Shown here in pieces: positions 1-8,633 of a stretch of 42,809 bases of DNA (the stretch's first letter is position 1; the number at the start of each line of letters is the position of its first letter). The notes under the pieces were generated by a model, which saw only the letters and a list, made by a program, of their open reading frames with translations, was not told where the DNA came from and searched no databases. Source of the stretch: a virus; IMG/VR virus record IMGVR_UViG_3300008216_000004, positions 1 through 42,809 of that record. The stretch is one strand, 5' to 3'. Position numbers and translations under genes: made by a program.

Positions 1-225
1 TAGATTTTTTCCATATTCCCTGAATTTTTGAAAGCTCTTGTTTCTATTCGCCGCATCTGACGCAAAGTTCTGCTGTAATGTTTGAGACAATCTACCCAGA
101 CTCTGTGAAGTTCCACTCCACCATTGGGCATTAGCACCTGTACCTCCACCCCCACCAATACCAAAAGCACCTATCTGTTGTCTAGGTTGCTGTGGGGTTT
201 GGGACTGTATTCGTGTGTAAGGCAT
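1..225 (-). CDS. gp15-like internal virion protein, N-terminal part (gene split by window ends)
   Basis: These are the first 75 codons of the gene that continues at 40971-42809. ATG at 225 opens a frame that passes through the 123-bp end duplication without a stop, giving a 646-residue protein on the circle. The N-terminus is Gln/Pro-rich, followed by a Gly run (IGGGGGTG) and WWSGTSQSLG. No Shine-Dalgarno is visible before the ATG (AATTAAATGATTA), as with several other late genes here. It lies 19 nt after the gp14-like gene and before the gp16-like gene, which is the T7 position of the core protein that is ejected into the host with gp14 and gp16. The family call is by position and size; T7 gp15 is about 750 residues. 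Confidence 0.8.
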   Translation of the reverse strand, partial: MPYTRIQSQTPQQPRQQIGAFGIGGGGGTGANAQWWSGTSQSLGRLSQTLQQNFASDAANRNKSFQKFREYGKNL

Positions 226-244
226 TAATCATTTAATTCATAAA

Positions 245-799
245 TTAGGCATGATCAACAAGATCGGCATTATCCCCATATTGATCCAAATCAGCCTGAT
301 TCTTTTTGTAAGTGGAATATGCCCCACCCAAATCCAACATCCCTGCCACATAATTAGGTTGGGCTATCTCCTTGTTTATATTCCTCATTTCAGCTTGAGA
401 ATATAGTGCATCACTCATCCCCCCAAGCATCCTACCTTCTTCCCTGAATTTAGCCCCCATATCCTTTGCTGCCCTGTATTCAAGGTAGTCACGGTTGGCT
501 TCATCTATGGATAGGGCTACAGCAGTACCTGTTACACCCCTAGAAGCCGCTTGCGCCCTTATCTCACCTATGTTCCTTTGAGCTATCTTCTGTGCCTTTT
601 CTGTATCAAAGACATCCTGTATGGTAGCCCTGCGTTCTTCTGCCGCAGTTGAGGTTAAACGAAGTAATTGTTTCCTTCTCGAAAGCTCTGTTAATTGTTC
701 CTGTCTTTGTTCCTGCGCTCTTGCCGCACTCCTTTGAGCCATGAGACTAGCACCTGTCTGTGCCGCTGATAACATGAACATTGCCGCTGGACTACACAT
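245..799 (-). CDS. gp14-like internal virion protein B
   Basis: A 184-residue protein starting MCSPAAMFMLSAAQTG, like the short Cys-containing hydrophobic start of T7 gp14. A long Arg/Gln/Glu-rich helical region follows (about residues 20-80), then the segment AAS-RGVTGTAV at about 85-95, common in podovirus gp14 proteins. In T7 this protein is part of the inner core and forms the channel through the host outer membrane at ejection. The ATG overlaps the end of the upstream gene by 8 nt, so translation is probably coupled; GGAAGG lies about 9 nt upstream. The order gp13-, gp14-, gp15-, gp16-like supports the call. Confidence 0.8.
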   Translation of the reverse strand: MCSPAAMFMLSAAQTGASLMAQRSAARAQEQRQEQLTELSRRKQLLRLTSTAAEERRATIQDVFDTEKAQKIAQRNIGEIRAQAASRGVTGTAVALSIDEANRDYLEYRAAKDMGAKFREEGRMLGGMSDALYSQAEMRNINKEIAQPNYVAGMLDLGGAYSTYKKNQADLDQYGDNADLVDHA

Positions 800-1295
800 C
801 TCCTCTTACCTTCCAGAATTTTCTAAATTTATAACCGTTTCTTGTGATTTCAGTACCTAGTTCAAAACCCATGTACTTTAACCATTTGATATGTACTTCA
901 TTTCGTACATCTATGATATTATATACGATCCTGTATCTTCGCAGTAGTTTAGCAAGCCATTCTTTACAATGCCTCAAGAACTCAAGCTTAATCTTTGAAA
1001 TATCATCACTCCCCAGCATCCAGACATATCCAGAATAAGGAATGTTTTCTATGTCTCCTGAACCAAATACAGCAATAGCCTTATCATCCTTCTTGTTCCA
1101 TACCGTATAGCATTCAATTGAATCCCTGACTCCCGAAACAAGGGCATTTTCTATATCCACCAGACCATGTGCCTTTAGTTCATTCAAGTCTGCATCCCTC
1201 AATCTGGGGGCTAGGCTCTTGGCATGATCTTCTGTAGATTTGAGGATGCAATTATCAGTATAATCTTTAACGAGAAGTTCTTCTTGAAGTACCAT
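792..1295 (-). CDS. gp13-like protein with GNAT-like fold (DUF2833-type)
   Basis: A 167-residue protein with the segments LAPRLRDADLNELKAHG, IAVFGSG, YVWMLGSDD and IKWLKYMGFELG. These match the acetyltransferase-like proteins that T7-like phages carry at the gene 13 position (DUF2833 type). In T7 gp13 is needed for assembly of the internal core. The ATG at 1295 lies inside the last 29 nt of the tail tubular B gene and has no clear Shine-Dalgarno, so translational coupling is likely. Whether it has acetyltransferase activity cannot be judged; an assembly role is inferred from position. Confidence 0.7.
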   Translation of the reverse strand: MVLQEELLVKDYTDNCILKSTEDHAKSLAPRLRDADLNELKAHGLVDIENALVSGVRDSIECYTVWNKKDDKAIAVFGSGDIENIPYSGYVWMLGSDDISKIKLEFLRHCKEWLAKLLRRYRIVYNIIDVRNEVHIKWLKYMGFELGTEITRNGYKFRKFWKVRGDV

Positions 1296-3993
1296 TTACG
1301 AAGCTTTCAAATTCAGCAGAGATCAGTTGGACAGGCAAATAAGTAGGATTTAAAATCTTTATCTCTACATCTTCAGCCCTTGAAAGAACTGGGAATTTAA
1401 AGACTCCATTCTTAACAATGTTGTTTTGTTGGAGATTTAAACCATTCGAGTCTCCCAGAGGGGTTCCTTTAAAGACAGAAGAGAAGGCATCCCTACCCTT
1501 GGGTTTAACCGTGATCTCGAAGTATCCAGTATTCTCATAAGATACCTTACCATTCCTTATCTGGTTCCTCATGTTCATTACATGGGTTCTTCCCCCCATT
1601 TTGGAATCCTCCCTCAATGCTGGAGAAGCCATTTCATATTCCATGTTGTATTCCAAGCCTACAAAGAACTCACTACCTGTGGTATTCCCTTCCAATGTGA
1701 ACCTGTCTTTATTGGAACCAACTGCTGTAGCTTCTATTTCTACATAATCCCCCAGAGGACTAAATCCTAATGCGGAGTTGGCAGTAGATGAATCTATTTT
1801 CTTTAGTACCTTTAGCTTACTTATATCTCCTCCCATTACATTTCTGGAAAGGGTATAAGTAGTGAGGTCTGTGGCTGAATCATACGCTTTAGTAGTGAAA
1901 TGTGAGGCTACTTCAGTATCCAAAACATGATCCAAATGAAAGCTTTTCTGGGGTGCTGGATTCTTATTATCAGCCAAATCCATTTTTAAGAATACTAAAT
2001 TCTTACTTACTCCACCAATGTCTTCAGAAGCATATATATATAATTCTGAATTGAGGATAGCTATATCTAATATTGTTAATTTATCGTGGAATAGGAATTC
2101 AAACCAAGAACTTTGAACCTTCTCCCTCCCCTTCCAATAGTATTTATAAATCTTTATTCTTTTAAATCCTACTTCTTCACCACAACTAGTGTCATCACAG
2201 ATATGAGTAAGACTTGTATCAAGGACAGCTATTACCTTCTCCTTTGAAGACCCTGCCAATACTATTTCAGTACCTCCATTCTCTATATAACTGGGGACAT
2301 GTTCTGTTATTTCCACCCCTTCATATTTATTATTATCATTGGTAATAAAGTATTCATAGATGCCTACATGCCCTCCCCTTTTGAACCCGAAATATATCTG
2401 TGCATCCAATGTGATTGGTTCGATATTAGTATCCATTTCATAGGAGGATTTATGCAGGATACTCACAGTCTTCGGAGTTAAACTATCCCCACCTTCCAAG
2501 GAAAATTGGGCATTTTCAGAGAATAGAATCAAACGATTATCAAAAGGTAATGCGTATTTAAGGTTGATAACCTTGTCATAAGCCACTCCAACATCTATTG
2601 GATCACTATCCTTTGAAACCCTGACAGTCTTCCTGAAGAAATTATAGTAATATCCCACCTCTGACATTATTACCTTGTCCTCACAAATGAAGCCAAGCCT
2701 ATCCTTAAAGAAGAATACATTACTAATTGCTTTGCCTACAAAAGAAGGAGTGGGATTGGTTTCTTCTGTACCCGCTATCCTAGCATCCCAAGTTTCATCG
2801 GTCATAGTGAACTCATTGAGTGCGGTACTCTTAATGACAAGCGGCATATTGTCCCCTAAAGCTTTCCTGACTTCAGATTCATTATCTGTATCAGTCATCC
2901 ACCCCAAGCATTCTGTCCAAGTCCCTTCAGCAACATCTCCGTCATCCAAAGATTCATCATTGGTTTGGAACTCTACAAAGTAATCATCCTCATCCCCATC
3001 CAGACTCCCATGAACCTTGACCCTGTATCCCTTTGGAGCCTTCAGGGGAAGATCAGTAATATGGTCTACAGCTTTAAAGACCAAACCCAATCCTGATCCA
3101 GCCAAACCATCATCAACTGATATACTGGCAATACCTCCAGTTTTCTTGAGAACAAGTAAATTGCCATATCTATCTACAGAGGTTAAGTCTCCAGCAGTAA
3201 TGGCTGTATTGGTGTATGCGTTTGTTACATATTTAAGTAACCCATCCCCACTATCATTATCAGAACCAGCATCAGGATCATCTTTTCCCCCACGAAGTCC
3301 TGCGGCAATAACTTCACTATCTGCTGATTTTGCCTGTTGCGTGTCAGTAGGCGTTAGAGATTTACCAGAAGTATATGTATAAGTGTTATCACCTATAGTA
3401 ATTTCATACTTCTTTTCGTAATCCCCCTGCTTTATAAATACCAAGGCTGTTTCATCCCCATCAACTCCTTCAGCATCCTTATATGTATTTACATTGGTGG
3501 ACGGAGTCCATGTTTCACCAGCCGCTTCACATTTTGCTTGAGTGTTGTGTTGGGTATCTGTGCAAGAACCAGCCATTACCACAACCTTGCTATCATTAAC
3601 AATGAAAGTGGTATCCAATGCTGTTGTTGCCCTTAAAGTTCCGCCAATTAAATATGCTGATTCAGCGGCCTCATAGCTGTCATTTATTTTGGCTTGAGTA
3701 CCATCCAGATTGAAAATCTTCATTTCATCATCCTTCACTATAATTGCATACTTTTCAGTAGCACTTCGCTTTATAGTGTGGATAAATCCAGAAAATATAT
3801 TCTCTGAATCTGTGTATCCCTCACCTACCACCACATCCTTAATGAAATGGGTACTGGGACGTTTAGTTAGTCCCTTCGTGGGGTCTGAATAGGCATTAAC
3901 CTGTGCTACTGCCTGTGTGGAATACTTTAAGCTTTCTGGCTGTTGCGATACCCCATTGATCAGGTTGGGAACTTTGTAGGTAATCAGGGGCAT
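1267..3993 (-). CDS. Tail tubular protein B (gp12-like nozzle)
   Basis: A 908-residue protein whose first 50 residues carry the gp12 signature: PNLINGVSQQPESLKYS, then QVNAYSDPTKGLTKRPSTHF. It forms the tail nozzle below the gp11 ring and binds the fibres. T7 gp12 is about 794 residues, so this one is longer. Part of the difference is an unusual insert at residues 141-165 with two cysteines (C144, C155). The start overlaps the stop of the gp11-like gene as TAATG, and the 3' end overlaps the gp13-like gene by 29 nt, so the three are one translational unit. Confidence 0.93.
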   Translation of the reverse strand: MPLITYKVPNLINGVSQQPESLKYSTQAVAQVNAYSDPTKGLTKRPSTHFIKDVVVGEGYTDSENIFSGFIHTIKRSATEKYAIIVKDDEMKIFNLDGTQAKINDSYEAAESAYLIGGTLRATTALDTTFIVNDSKVVVMAGSCTDTQHNTQAKCEAAGETWTPSTNVNTYKDAEGVDGDETALVFIKQGDYEKKYEITIGDNTYTYTSGKSLTPTDTQQAKSADSEVIAAGLRGGKDDPDAGSDNDSGDGLLKYVTNAYTNTAITAGDLTSVDRYGNLLVLKKTGGIASISVDDGLAGSGLGLVFKAVDHITDLPLKAPKGYRVKVHGSLDGDEDDYFVEFQTNDESLDDGDVAEGTWTECLGWMTDTDNESEVRKALGDNMPLVIKSTALNEFTMTDETWDARIAGTEETNPTPSFVGKAISNVFFFKDRLGFICEDKVIMSEVGYYYNFFRKTVRVSKDSDPIDVGVAYDKVINLKYALPFDNRLILFSENAQFSLEGGDSLTPKTVSILHKSSYEMDTNIEPITLDAQIYFGFKRGGHVGIYEYFITNDNNKYEGVEITEHVPSYIENGGTEIVLAGSSKEKVIAVLDTSLTHICDDTSCGEEVGFKRIKIYKYYWKGREKVQSSWFEFLFHDKLTILDIAILNSELYIYASEDIGGVSKNLVFLKMDLADNKNPAPQKSFHLDHVLDTEVASHFTTKAYDSATDLTTYTLSRNVMGGDISKLKVLKKIDSSTANSALGFSPLGDYVEIEATAVGSNKDRFTLEGNTTGSEFFVGLEYNMEYEMASPALREDSKMGGRTHVMNMRNQIRNGKVSYENTGYFEITVKPKGRDAFSSVFKGTPLGDSNGLNLQQNNIVKNGVFKFPVLSRAEDVEIKILNPTYLPVQLISAEFESFVNGTSRRTSR

Positions 3994-4559
3994 TATCTGT
4001 TTAGTACACCAGCTACTGAAACATCATCAAAAATAGTCCTGTCGGCATTTTGAGAGTCGTAGTCAATGAACTTTGCCTTGGCGATTATCTCATCACGCAG
4101 GAGTTCCTGATTCAATATCCTGTCACCCATCACACGCATCTGGAGTTTCCTGCCTGATACCCTTGCAATGTAATCCTTGAAGGCTTCTGGAAGTTGATCC
4201 CATGTCCTCTTGTAGATGATCTCAAGCTTTACCTTACTTGTGAAGGTGTAACTGTTCTTTTTGTAATTGTAAAGTTTACCATCAATTTCAACTGGGTCTA
4301 TATCCTGATATTCATCCTTTGCGGAATCTATGGACAGGACATTGGTGGGAACCAGTATTTCATTATTACCGTCAGGAGAGAGGGTTTTATTTTCGGTATT
4401 GAAATGCCACCCTTCACTTTGGATAGCCCTGTTCACTTCCTCCAGAATATTGATGGCAATGGTTACATCCGCTGGAAGCTGGGAATCAGTAATGGTATTA
4501 ACTGGAGACTCCCCGATTACAGACAGTATCTGGTTTATCGCTTCGAGTTCGCTAGTCAT
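3993..4559 (-). CDS. Tail tubular protein A (gp11-like adaptor)
   Basis: A 188-residue protein with the usual start SELEAINQILSVIGESPVNT and the WHFNTENKTL motif of the T7 gp11 family. Near the C-terminus PEAFKDYIARVSGRKLQMR matches the typical YIA-RAAR-like helix. It forms the dodecameric ring joining portal to nozzle. It is the first gene after the strong hairpin terminator that follows the capsid gene, as in T7. The ATG is preceded by TATATATTTACC with no Shine-Dalgarno. It overlaps the next gene by one base (TAATG). Confidence 0.93.
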   Translation of the reverse strand: MTSELEAINQILSVIGESPVNTITDSQLPADVTIAINILEEVNRAIQSEGWHFNTENKTLSPDGNNEILVPTNVLSIDSAKDEYQDIDPVEIDGKLYNYKKNSYTFTSKVKLEIIYKRTWDQLPEAFKDYIARVSGRKLQMRVMGDRILNQELLRDEIIAKAKFIDYDSQNADRTIFDDVSVAGVLNR

Positions 4560-4570
4560 GGTAAATATAT

Positions 4571-4622
4571 AAAAAAAGAGAGGGCCAGAGGAAAGGAAAA
4601 AATGGAAACCTCTGACCCCCTC
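4571..4622 (-). terminator. Strong intrinsic terminator after the capsid gene (T-phi analogue)
   Basis: On the minus strand GAGGGGGTCAGAGG pairs with CCTCTGGCCCTC across a 17-nt pyrimidine-rich loop, and the stem is followed by TCTTTTTTT. On the plus strand the arms are 4580-4591 and 4609-4622, with the A run at 4571-4577. It sits between capsid and tail tubular A, the position of T-phi after gene 10 in T7, where partial termination keeps capsid mRNA in excess over tail mRNA. Confidence 0.88.
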
Positions 4623-4654
4623 ATAATTGAGTGGTAACTGTGGGAGTTAAGAAT

Positions 4655-5680
4655 CTAGCTCTTCAATAACAGTTCAACAGCGTTGGAGCCACGGAGAATA
4701 CCATGTCCCATTGCGTATTTTGCTACGAATAGATGACCTTGACGCTGAATTTGGTATTCAGACTCCAGACCCAAGTCCATTAACTTGACAGTACCAGCGG
4801 CGGCAGGATGGAAAACAGCACCAAGAGTCTTGGCGAAGTCTCCTCCGTAACCTGTGTTGGTTCCACCAGAGAACAGATCATTGTTTTCCCCAACAGTATC
4901 AGCACCAGATTCGTCTGTGCTGGGGATATGATTGGTCTTATGGATACGAATACCAGCAACTTCAACAATAGTACCAGAGGCAATGGAGCCATTGGGATTG
5001 TTGTAGTCACGGCTTAACTGATTGAGCTTATTGTCAGTCGAATTGAGCAGTTTGTAATAAGCGGCAGGACGCAGAACGCAATTTCTGTTATCCTCTGGCA
5101 CATCGTTCTCATCCAGCTTCTGTGCGGCGGCAAAGAGAAGATCAACCAATTCATCACCAGTAACAGCAGATTCGGTAGTTGCGGTGGCACAAGTAGCTGA
5201 ACCTCCTGCTGGTGTGGATGTGGCATCAATCAATGCGGCGGCTCTTGAAGCGGCAACAACGGTGCGGATAATGTTCTTATCAAACGTGTTGGCGAGTGCG
5301 TTTCCGATTTCAGTCGAATAGATGGATCGGACATCATAATGATTCTTCGCTTCGTCAAGGTTCGCAATGAACACAGGACTAATGAGGAGTTCATCAATAG
5401 TGATTACACGCTCGTTATGTTTGATGTTGTTAAGATACGAATTAGCTGTGTCAGCAATGTCGTCTCCTACAACGTGATATGCGGCCGTAGCTTTGCCAGT
5501 AACAGGGAATTGAGCAGACTTACCGTTTTGAATAGTCCTAACGGTATGCATACTCTTCATAATGTTCTTCTCTTCAAAAGCAGACAGGACTTCTCCTGCA
5601 AACTTCTTTAAGAAAAGAGCATCAACCCCTGTTCCAGTAGCATTAACTAGGCCAAGGCGGGATGGATTAGTATCAGCCAT
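4655..5680 (-). CDS. Major capsid protein (gp10-like)
   Basis: A 341-residue protein, close to the 345 residues of T7 gp10A. Segments typical of podovirus HK97-fold capsids are visible: FLKKFAGEVLSAFEE, the NGKSAQFPVTGKA loop, RVITIDELL, DKNIIRTVV, and a C-terminal part ending KYAMGHGILRGSNAVELLLKS. It lies between the scaffold and tail tube genes. The stop is TAG, and no slippery run or long downstream frame suggests a 10B-type frameshift product. The leader before the ATG has no Shine-Dalgarno, which is odd for the most highly expressed gene. Confidence 0.92.
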   Translation of the reverse strand: MADTNPSRLGLVNATGTGVDALFLKKFAGEVLSAFEEKNIMKSMHTVRTIQNGKSAQFPVTGKATAAYHVVGDDIADTANSYLNNIKHNERVITIDELLISPVFIANLDEAKNHYDVRSIYSTEIGNALANTFDKNIIRTVVAASRAAALIDATSTPAGGSATCATATTESAVTGDELVDLLFAAAQKLDENDVPEDNRNCVLRPAAYYKLLNSTDNKLNQLSRDYNNPNGSIASGTIVEVAGIRIHKTNHIPSTDESGADTVGENNDLFSGGTNTGYGGDFAKTLGAVFHPAAAGTVKLMDLGLESEYQIQRQGHLFVAKYAMGHGILRGSNAVELLLKS

Positions 5681-5787
5681 GATAGTTTAATGATTAGAAT
5701 GTGAGTGTTAATTTGAGTTTACGTTTGGATGATTCAGTTCTTGTACTTCCGTCTTTTCAATTATCTGCCTCGGCAGGTCGATTTTAC
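5681..5787 (-). promoter_or_regulatory. Capsid leader with short perfect inverted repeat
   Basis: This 107-nt leader separates the lipoprotein-like gene from the capsid gene, and most late genes abut or overlap instead. It contains the palindrome CTGCCGAGGCAG (plus coordinates 5765-5776) and then an AT-rich stretch up to the ATG without a purine-rich ribosome site. A phage promoter or RNA processing hairpin before the capsid gene would fit T7 biology, but no T7-type promoter consensus can be read here. Confidence 0.35.
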
Positions 5788-6051
5788 TTAATTACTTTCA
5801 CCTGAAATATCTATATTACCAGCATACCAACCTTCGGGGATCAAGCTTTTATTTGTGGAGAGTTGCCATGCTTCTTCTTCTTCATTATAAAAATAGACTT
5901 TTCCCTTAACATTAGGCCCGATTCTTATGACATCATCACTTGGGTTTATGAATACTACCCTCGTACTTACGCATCCGCTCCAGAAACTTATTCCTAATAT
6001 CATCAGGAGTTTCCACATCCCTACCCAGTTTAGGTTTTTTAAGATCATCAT
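5788..6051 (-). CDS. Putative phage lipoprotein (spanin-like position, function unknown)
   Basis: An 87-residue protein if started at the ATG at 6051, which follows GGAGGG by about 8 nt; a TTG 15 nt further upstream overlaps that ribosome site and is less likely. Residues 13-26 are a hydrophobic signal segment (WKLLMILGISFWSG) followed by Cys27 in a lipobox-like setting, so lipid attachment and export are likely. The rest is a small beta-rich domain with VVFINPSDDVIRIGPNVKG and a late IPEGWYAG motif, seen in small podovirus lipoproteins. It is next to a membrane protein gene; an outer spanin role is possible but unproven. Confidence 0.55.
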   Translation of the reverse strand: MMILKNLNWVGMWKLLMILGISFWSGCVSTRVVFINPSDDVIRIGPNVKGKVYFYNEEEEAWQLSTNKSLIPEGWYAGNIDISGESN

Positions 6052-6095
6052 AAACCTTCCCTCCAAGGAAATTTAAAACAATTCCAAATAAAGCT

Positions 6096-6299
6096 TTAAG
6101 GAGTTTCGTCACTTATAGCATCACCTGTTTCTTTTGCCTTACCTACATTTAAAGCCGCCCATTCAATCAATTTATATATCTTCCCCTTAACTGTTCCTGC
6201 TTTGGGAGTAGGGGTTAAGGCGCAAATTGCGGATGCCACGCTAATGATTGCTCCAAGAAGAAGGAGTAGTTGTTCCTTGTTTTCTGTAATATATTCCAT
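6096..6299 (-). CDS. Small membrane protein, holin-like or virion-associated
   Basis: A 67-residue protein with one hydrophobic helix at residues 10-29 (LLLLLGAIISVASAICALTP), then a motif TPKAGTVKGKIYKLIEWAALNVGKAKE. Proteins with this arrangement are common beside structural genes of environmental podophages and have no established function. The start follows TAGGAGATTAAACA, where the Shine-Dalgarno overlaps the stop codon of the scaffold gene. Together with the lipoprotein gene next to it, it may belong to a lysis set, but a second holin-like gene lies at 32871-33056. Confidence 0.55.
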   Translation of the reverse strand: MEYITENKEQLLLLLGAIISVASAICALTPTPKAGTVKGKIYKLIEWAALNVGKAKETGDAISDETP

Positions 6300-6311
6300 T
6301 TGTTTAATCTC

Positions 6312-7049
6312 CTATAGTATAGTGCTAACTGCAAGTCGGTTTTCAATTTGTTTACGATAAGCGGAATCATGCTCGTACTTCTTACGGCCCGATTGATCCC
6401 TTACCCTCATTGCTTCGGTGTACTCTCCTATTGATTCAAATGGTTTAGCACCAGCCCTACCTGCCGTGGAACCCTGAATTAACTCTGGGCTGTATCCGTT
6501 GGCATTGTTAAATCTGGCTTCAAGACCCTTCACGGCAGTAGTGACATTATCAAATGATTCATCATTCAACTGTTTATCAATGACATCAATTTCAGCTTGG
6601 GTAAGGTTTTCAGATGCCCATTGCCTGATTTCTTCAAACCTTTCCTCTCCACCAACTGAACTGTAAATCTGGTTTACTTGGTTTTTCTGCATCGCCGCCT
6701 GACCCTCAATAAATTTTTCCACCAAATCCTTTGGGATACCTTGGCTCTCAAGGGCTTTAAAGGAGTCTTCAGAGAGTTTGCCGCTATCAGCGTACTCCTC
6801 TGCATACTTGGAGACATCAAGGGATTCCTGTGGCGTTTCTGGCGTTTCCTCCTCCTTGCTCCCTAGTTTACTCTCCAGTTCAGAATAAGCTTTAGCCAAA
6901 TCTTCGGGAGAAGAGAACTTTTCTGGCAACCATTCAGGCTTTTCAGAGACTTCCTCTACGGATTCCTCTTCAGTAACTTCCTCCTGAACTTCTTCCTCTG
7001 GTTCTATTTCCCCTGCTGTGGGTTCGTTTATAACTACTCGTTCTACCAT
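6312..7049 (-). CDS. Scaffolding protein (gp9-like)
   Basis: A 245-residue, very acidic protein: the first 90 residues hold many Glu runs (EPEEEVQEEV, EEESVEEVSE), followed by the segment EWLPEKFSSPEDLAKAYSEL shared by T7-like scaffolds. The C-terminal half is helical with a basic end (RKKYEHDSAYRKQIENR) that would contact the capsid shell. It lies between portal and capsid as in T7. The ATG follows AGGAAAAACA. The stop codon is embedded in the ribosome site of the next gene. Confidence 0.88.
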   Translation of the reverse strand: MVERVVINEPTAGEIEPEEEVQEEVTEEESVEEVSEKPEWLPEKFSSPEDLAKAYSELESKLGSKEEETPETPQESLDVSKYAEEYADSGKLSEDSFKALESQGIPKDLVEKFIEGQAAMQKNQVNQIYSSVGGEERFEEIRQWASENLTQAEIDVIDKQLNDESFDNVTTAVKGLEARFNNANGYSPELIQGSTAGRAGAKPFESIGEYTEAMRVRDQSGRKKYEHDSAYRKQIENRLAVSTIL

Positions 7050-7067
7050 TGTTTTTCCTATGTTGAA

Positions 7068-8633
7068 TTATTGAGGTGGGGGTTCCTCCTGTTGTGCCGC
7101 TTCCTGTTTCATTTCTTCCACGTTCTGTTGACCCATTGCATTAACAGCATTCGGCCCCATCTTTTCAGCAAGGGCTTGCATCTGTTGTTGTTGCATCATC
7201 TGTTGGACTTCTTCCTCATCACGGATCAAACCATCTATGTCGATCCCCAAGGCAGTTGCCCTCTTCGTGAAATAATTAGACAGATTTAAATAGGTCTGCA
7301 TTGCTTCTGGCCCAACTGTCTGCATCGAACCAGCTACAAAAGAATCCAGCCTGTTAAGGTCATTCCCCCTGCCCAATGCCTCAACACCAGTAATGATCTT
7401 TGGCCTGACAACCTTCTTGGGTAACGGAGGAAGTTGTTTCTTCTTGGTCATCCTGTTCATAATGGTATTGACCAAGGGCATCTGAAGTTCAGTAGCCAGA
7501 ATTGAATAAAGACCTCCAAGGGCAGATTCCAATTCCTGTGATAAAGTCCTGATTTCCTCTGCTGTTACACGTTCAGCCTGTCTCTGGATTGAAGAATTTA
7601 AAAGGAAAGCGTAACTCAATCTTCCGTTAATGGTTTCTATGGTTTCCAATGCCACCCTGAAATCATTGTATTTCTCCATTTGGAGAACAGTTACATCTGC
7701 CGCATTGCCTTGAACAACAGCACCATTTGGAGAGTCGGTGAGAGTCCTTATCCTAGTAGTTCCATTTGGATTAACCAGAAAGATAGCCTTGGATGCGGCG
7801 GCGGCTCCTTCAACAATGGACTTGGAAAGGACTTCAAGGGATTTTAAATCACCCAGATATTCCTCAACAAATCCTCTTCCATAATCTTCGCCATCTATTC
7901 GAGTGTAACGTAATGGAATATAAGGAAGTTTATCCTCCCTGAATGATCCTTCGGATTTGGGTATCCTGATCCCCTTTACCTCCTGAAAGACCTTGAATTT
8001 CTTACCCTCCTTGTAGACAGCAGTATAAAGATCACAGGTTTGAATGGTTCCATCCTTTGGTTCCTCATCCTCACCTATCAATTCCTGAACTTCTAATGGT
8101 AGTGCATCATAGGCTACAGATTCCTTCGTGGCTAATGCCAAGATTCCCCCCATTGGATCACGCCTCATTATGTATCTGTCCAAATGAAATACACGAATCC
8201 CATTGTCTGGAGAAGCATAGAGCAAGGCATTGCCAGTTATAATCAAGTGCCGTAAAGCTTCAAAGATTACTTCCCTGATAGCTTGAACTTCAATTTCCGA
8301 CATGACCGATTGTTCGATCTGGGAAAGTGAATACTCTATTTCAGCCAGAACTTCTTCATCCTGTATCTTGCTTAATTCCTTCTCATTTAAAAGGAGTTTG
8401 AAGAAGGGACTGTTGGGAGGCATGAGTGCCAGTAACAGTTTTGAGGACAGGTTGTTGACTCCCCTAGCACCTATCCCCTGAAAAGGAGTGGAGTAATTGG
8501 TTGCCGATCCTGAACCCTCTGGAGGAAGAACAAAAGGAATTGTCAGTTCCGAAGCATCCCTTCCACGTTGAAGAAAGGATGATCTTGTACTCTCCCCAGA
8601 ACTGTAAAGCTTCTTTGCGGAATTTACGATCAC
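7068..8633 (-). CDS. Portal protein (head-to-tail connector, gp8-like)
   Basis: A 521-residue protein, near the 536 of T7 gp8. It shows the family segments REVIFEALRHLIITGNALLY, LPYIPLRYTRIDGEDYGRGFVEEYL (shortened here: YGRGFVEEYLGDLKSLE), and a Gln-rich C-terminus. It forms the dodecameric ring for packaging and ejection. The start is GTG at 8633, overlapping the stop of the previous gene as TAGTG. Residues about 208-222 (YKEGKKFKVFQEV) are also found, at both protein and DNA level, in the early gene at 25749-26192. Confidence 0.93.
   Translation of the reverse strand: MIVNSAKKLYSSGESTRSSFLQRGRDASELTIPFVLPPEGSGSATNYSTPFQGIGARGVNNLSSKLLLALMPPNSPFFKLLLNEKELSKIQDEEVLAEIEYSLSQIEQSVMSEIEVQAIREVIFEALRHLIITGNALLYASPDNGIRVFHLDRYIMRRDPMGGILALATKESVAYDALPLEVQELIGEDEEPKDGTIQTCDLYTAVYKEGKKFKVFQEVKGIRIPKSEGSFREDKLPYIPLRYTRIDGEDYGRGFVEEYLGDLKSLEVLSKSIVEGAAAASKAIFLVNPNGTTRIRTLTDSPNGAVVQGNAADVTVLQMEKYNDFRVALETIETINGRLSYAFLLNSSIQRQAERVTAEEIRTLSQELESALGGLYSILATELQMPLVNTIMNRMTKKKQLPPLPKKVVRPKIITGVEALGRGNDLNRLDSFVAGSMQTVGPEAMQTYLNLSNYFTKRATALGIDIDGLIRDEEEVQQMMQQQQMQALAEKMGPNAVNAMGQQNVEEMKQEAAQQEEPPPQ

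Noticed and set aside
1-123. Direct terminal repeat of the packaged genome
   Set aside because: It lies inside the gp15-like coding sequence, far from the terminase-early boundary, and reads in frame across the join; an assembly overlap explains it better.
4655-4760. Programmed frameshift giving a 10B-like minor capsid protein
   Set aside because: No slippery run before the capsid stop and no long alternative frame; the terminator follows closely.
6301-6330. T7-like promoter CACTATACTATAGGAGA before the small membrane gene
   Set aside because: The bases are the end of the scaffold coding sequence plus the next ribosome site; the likeness to a promoter is probably chance.
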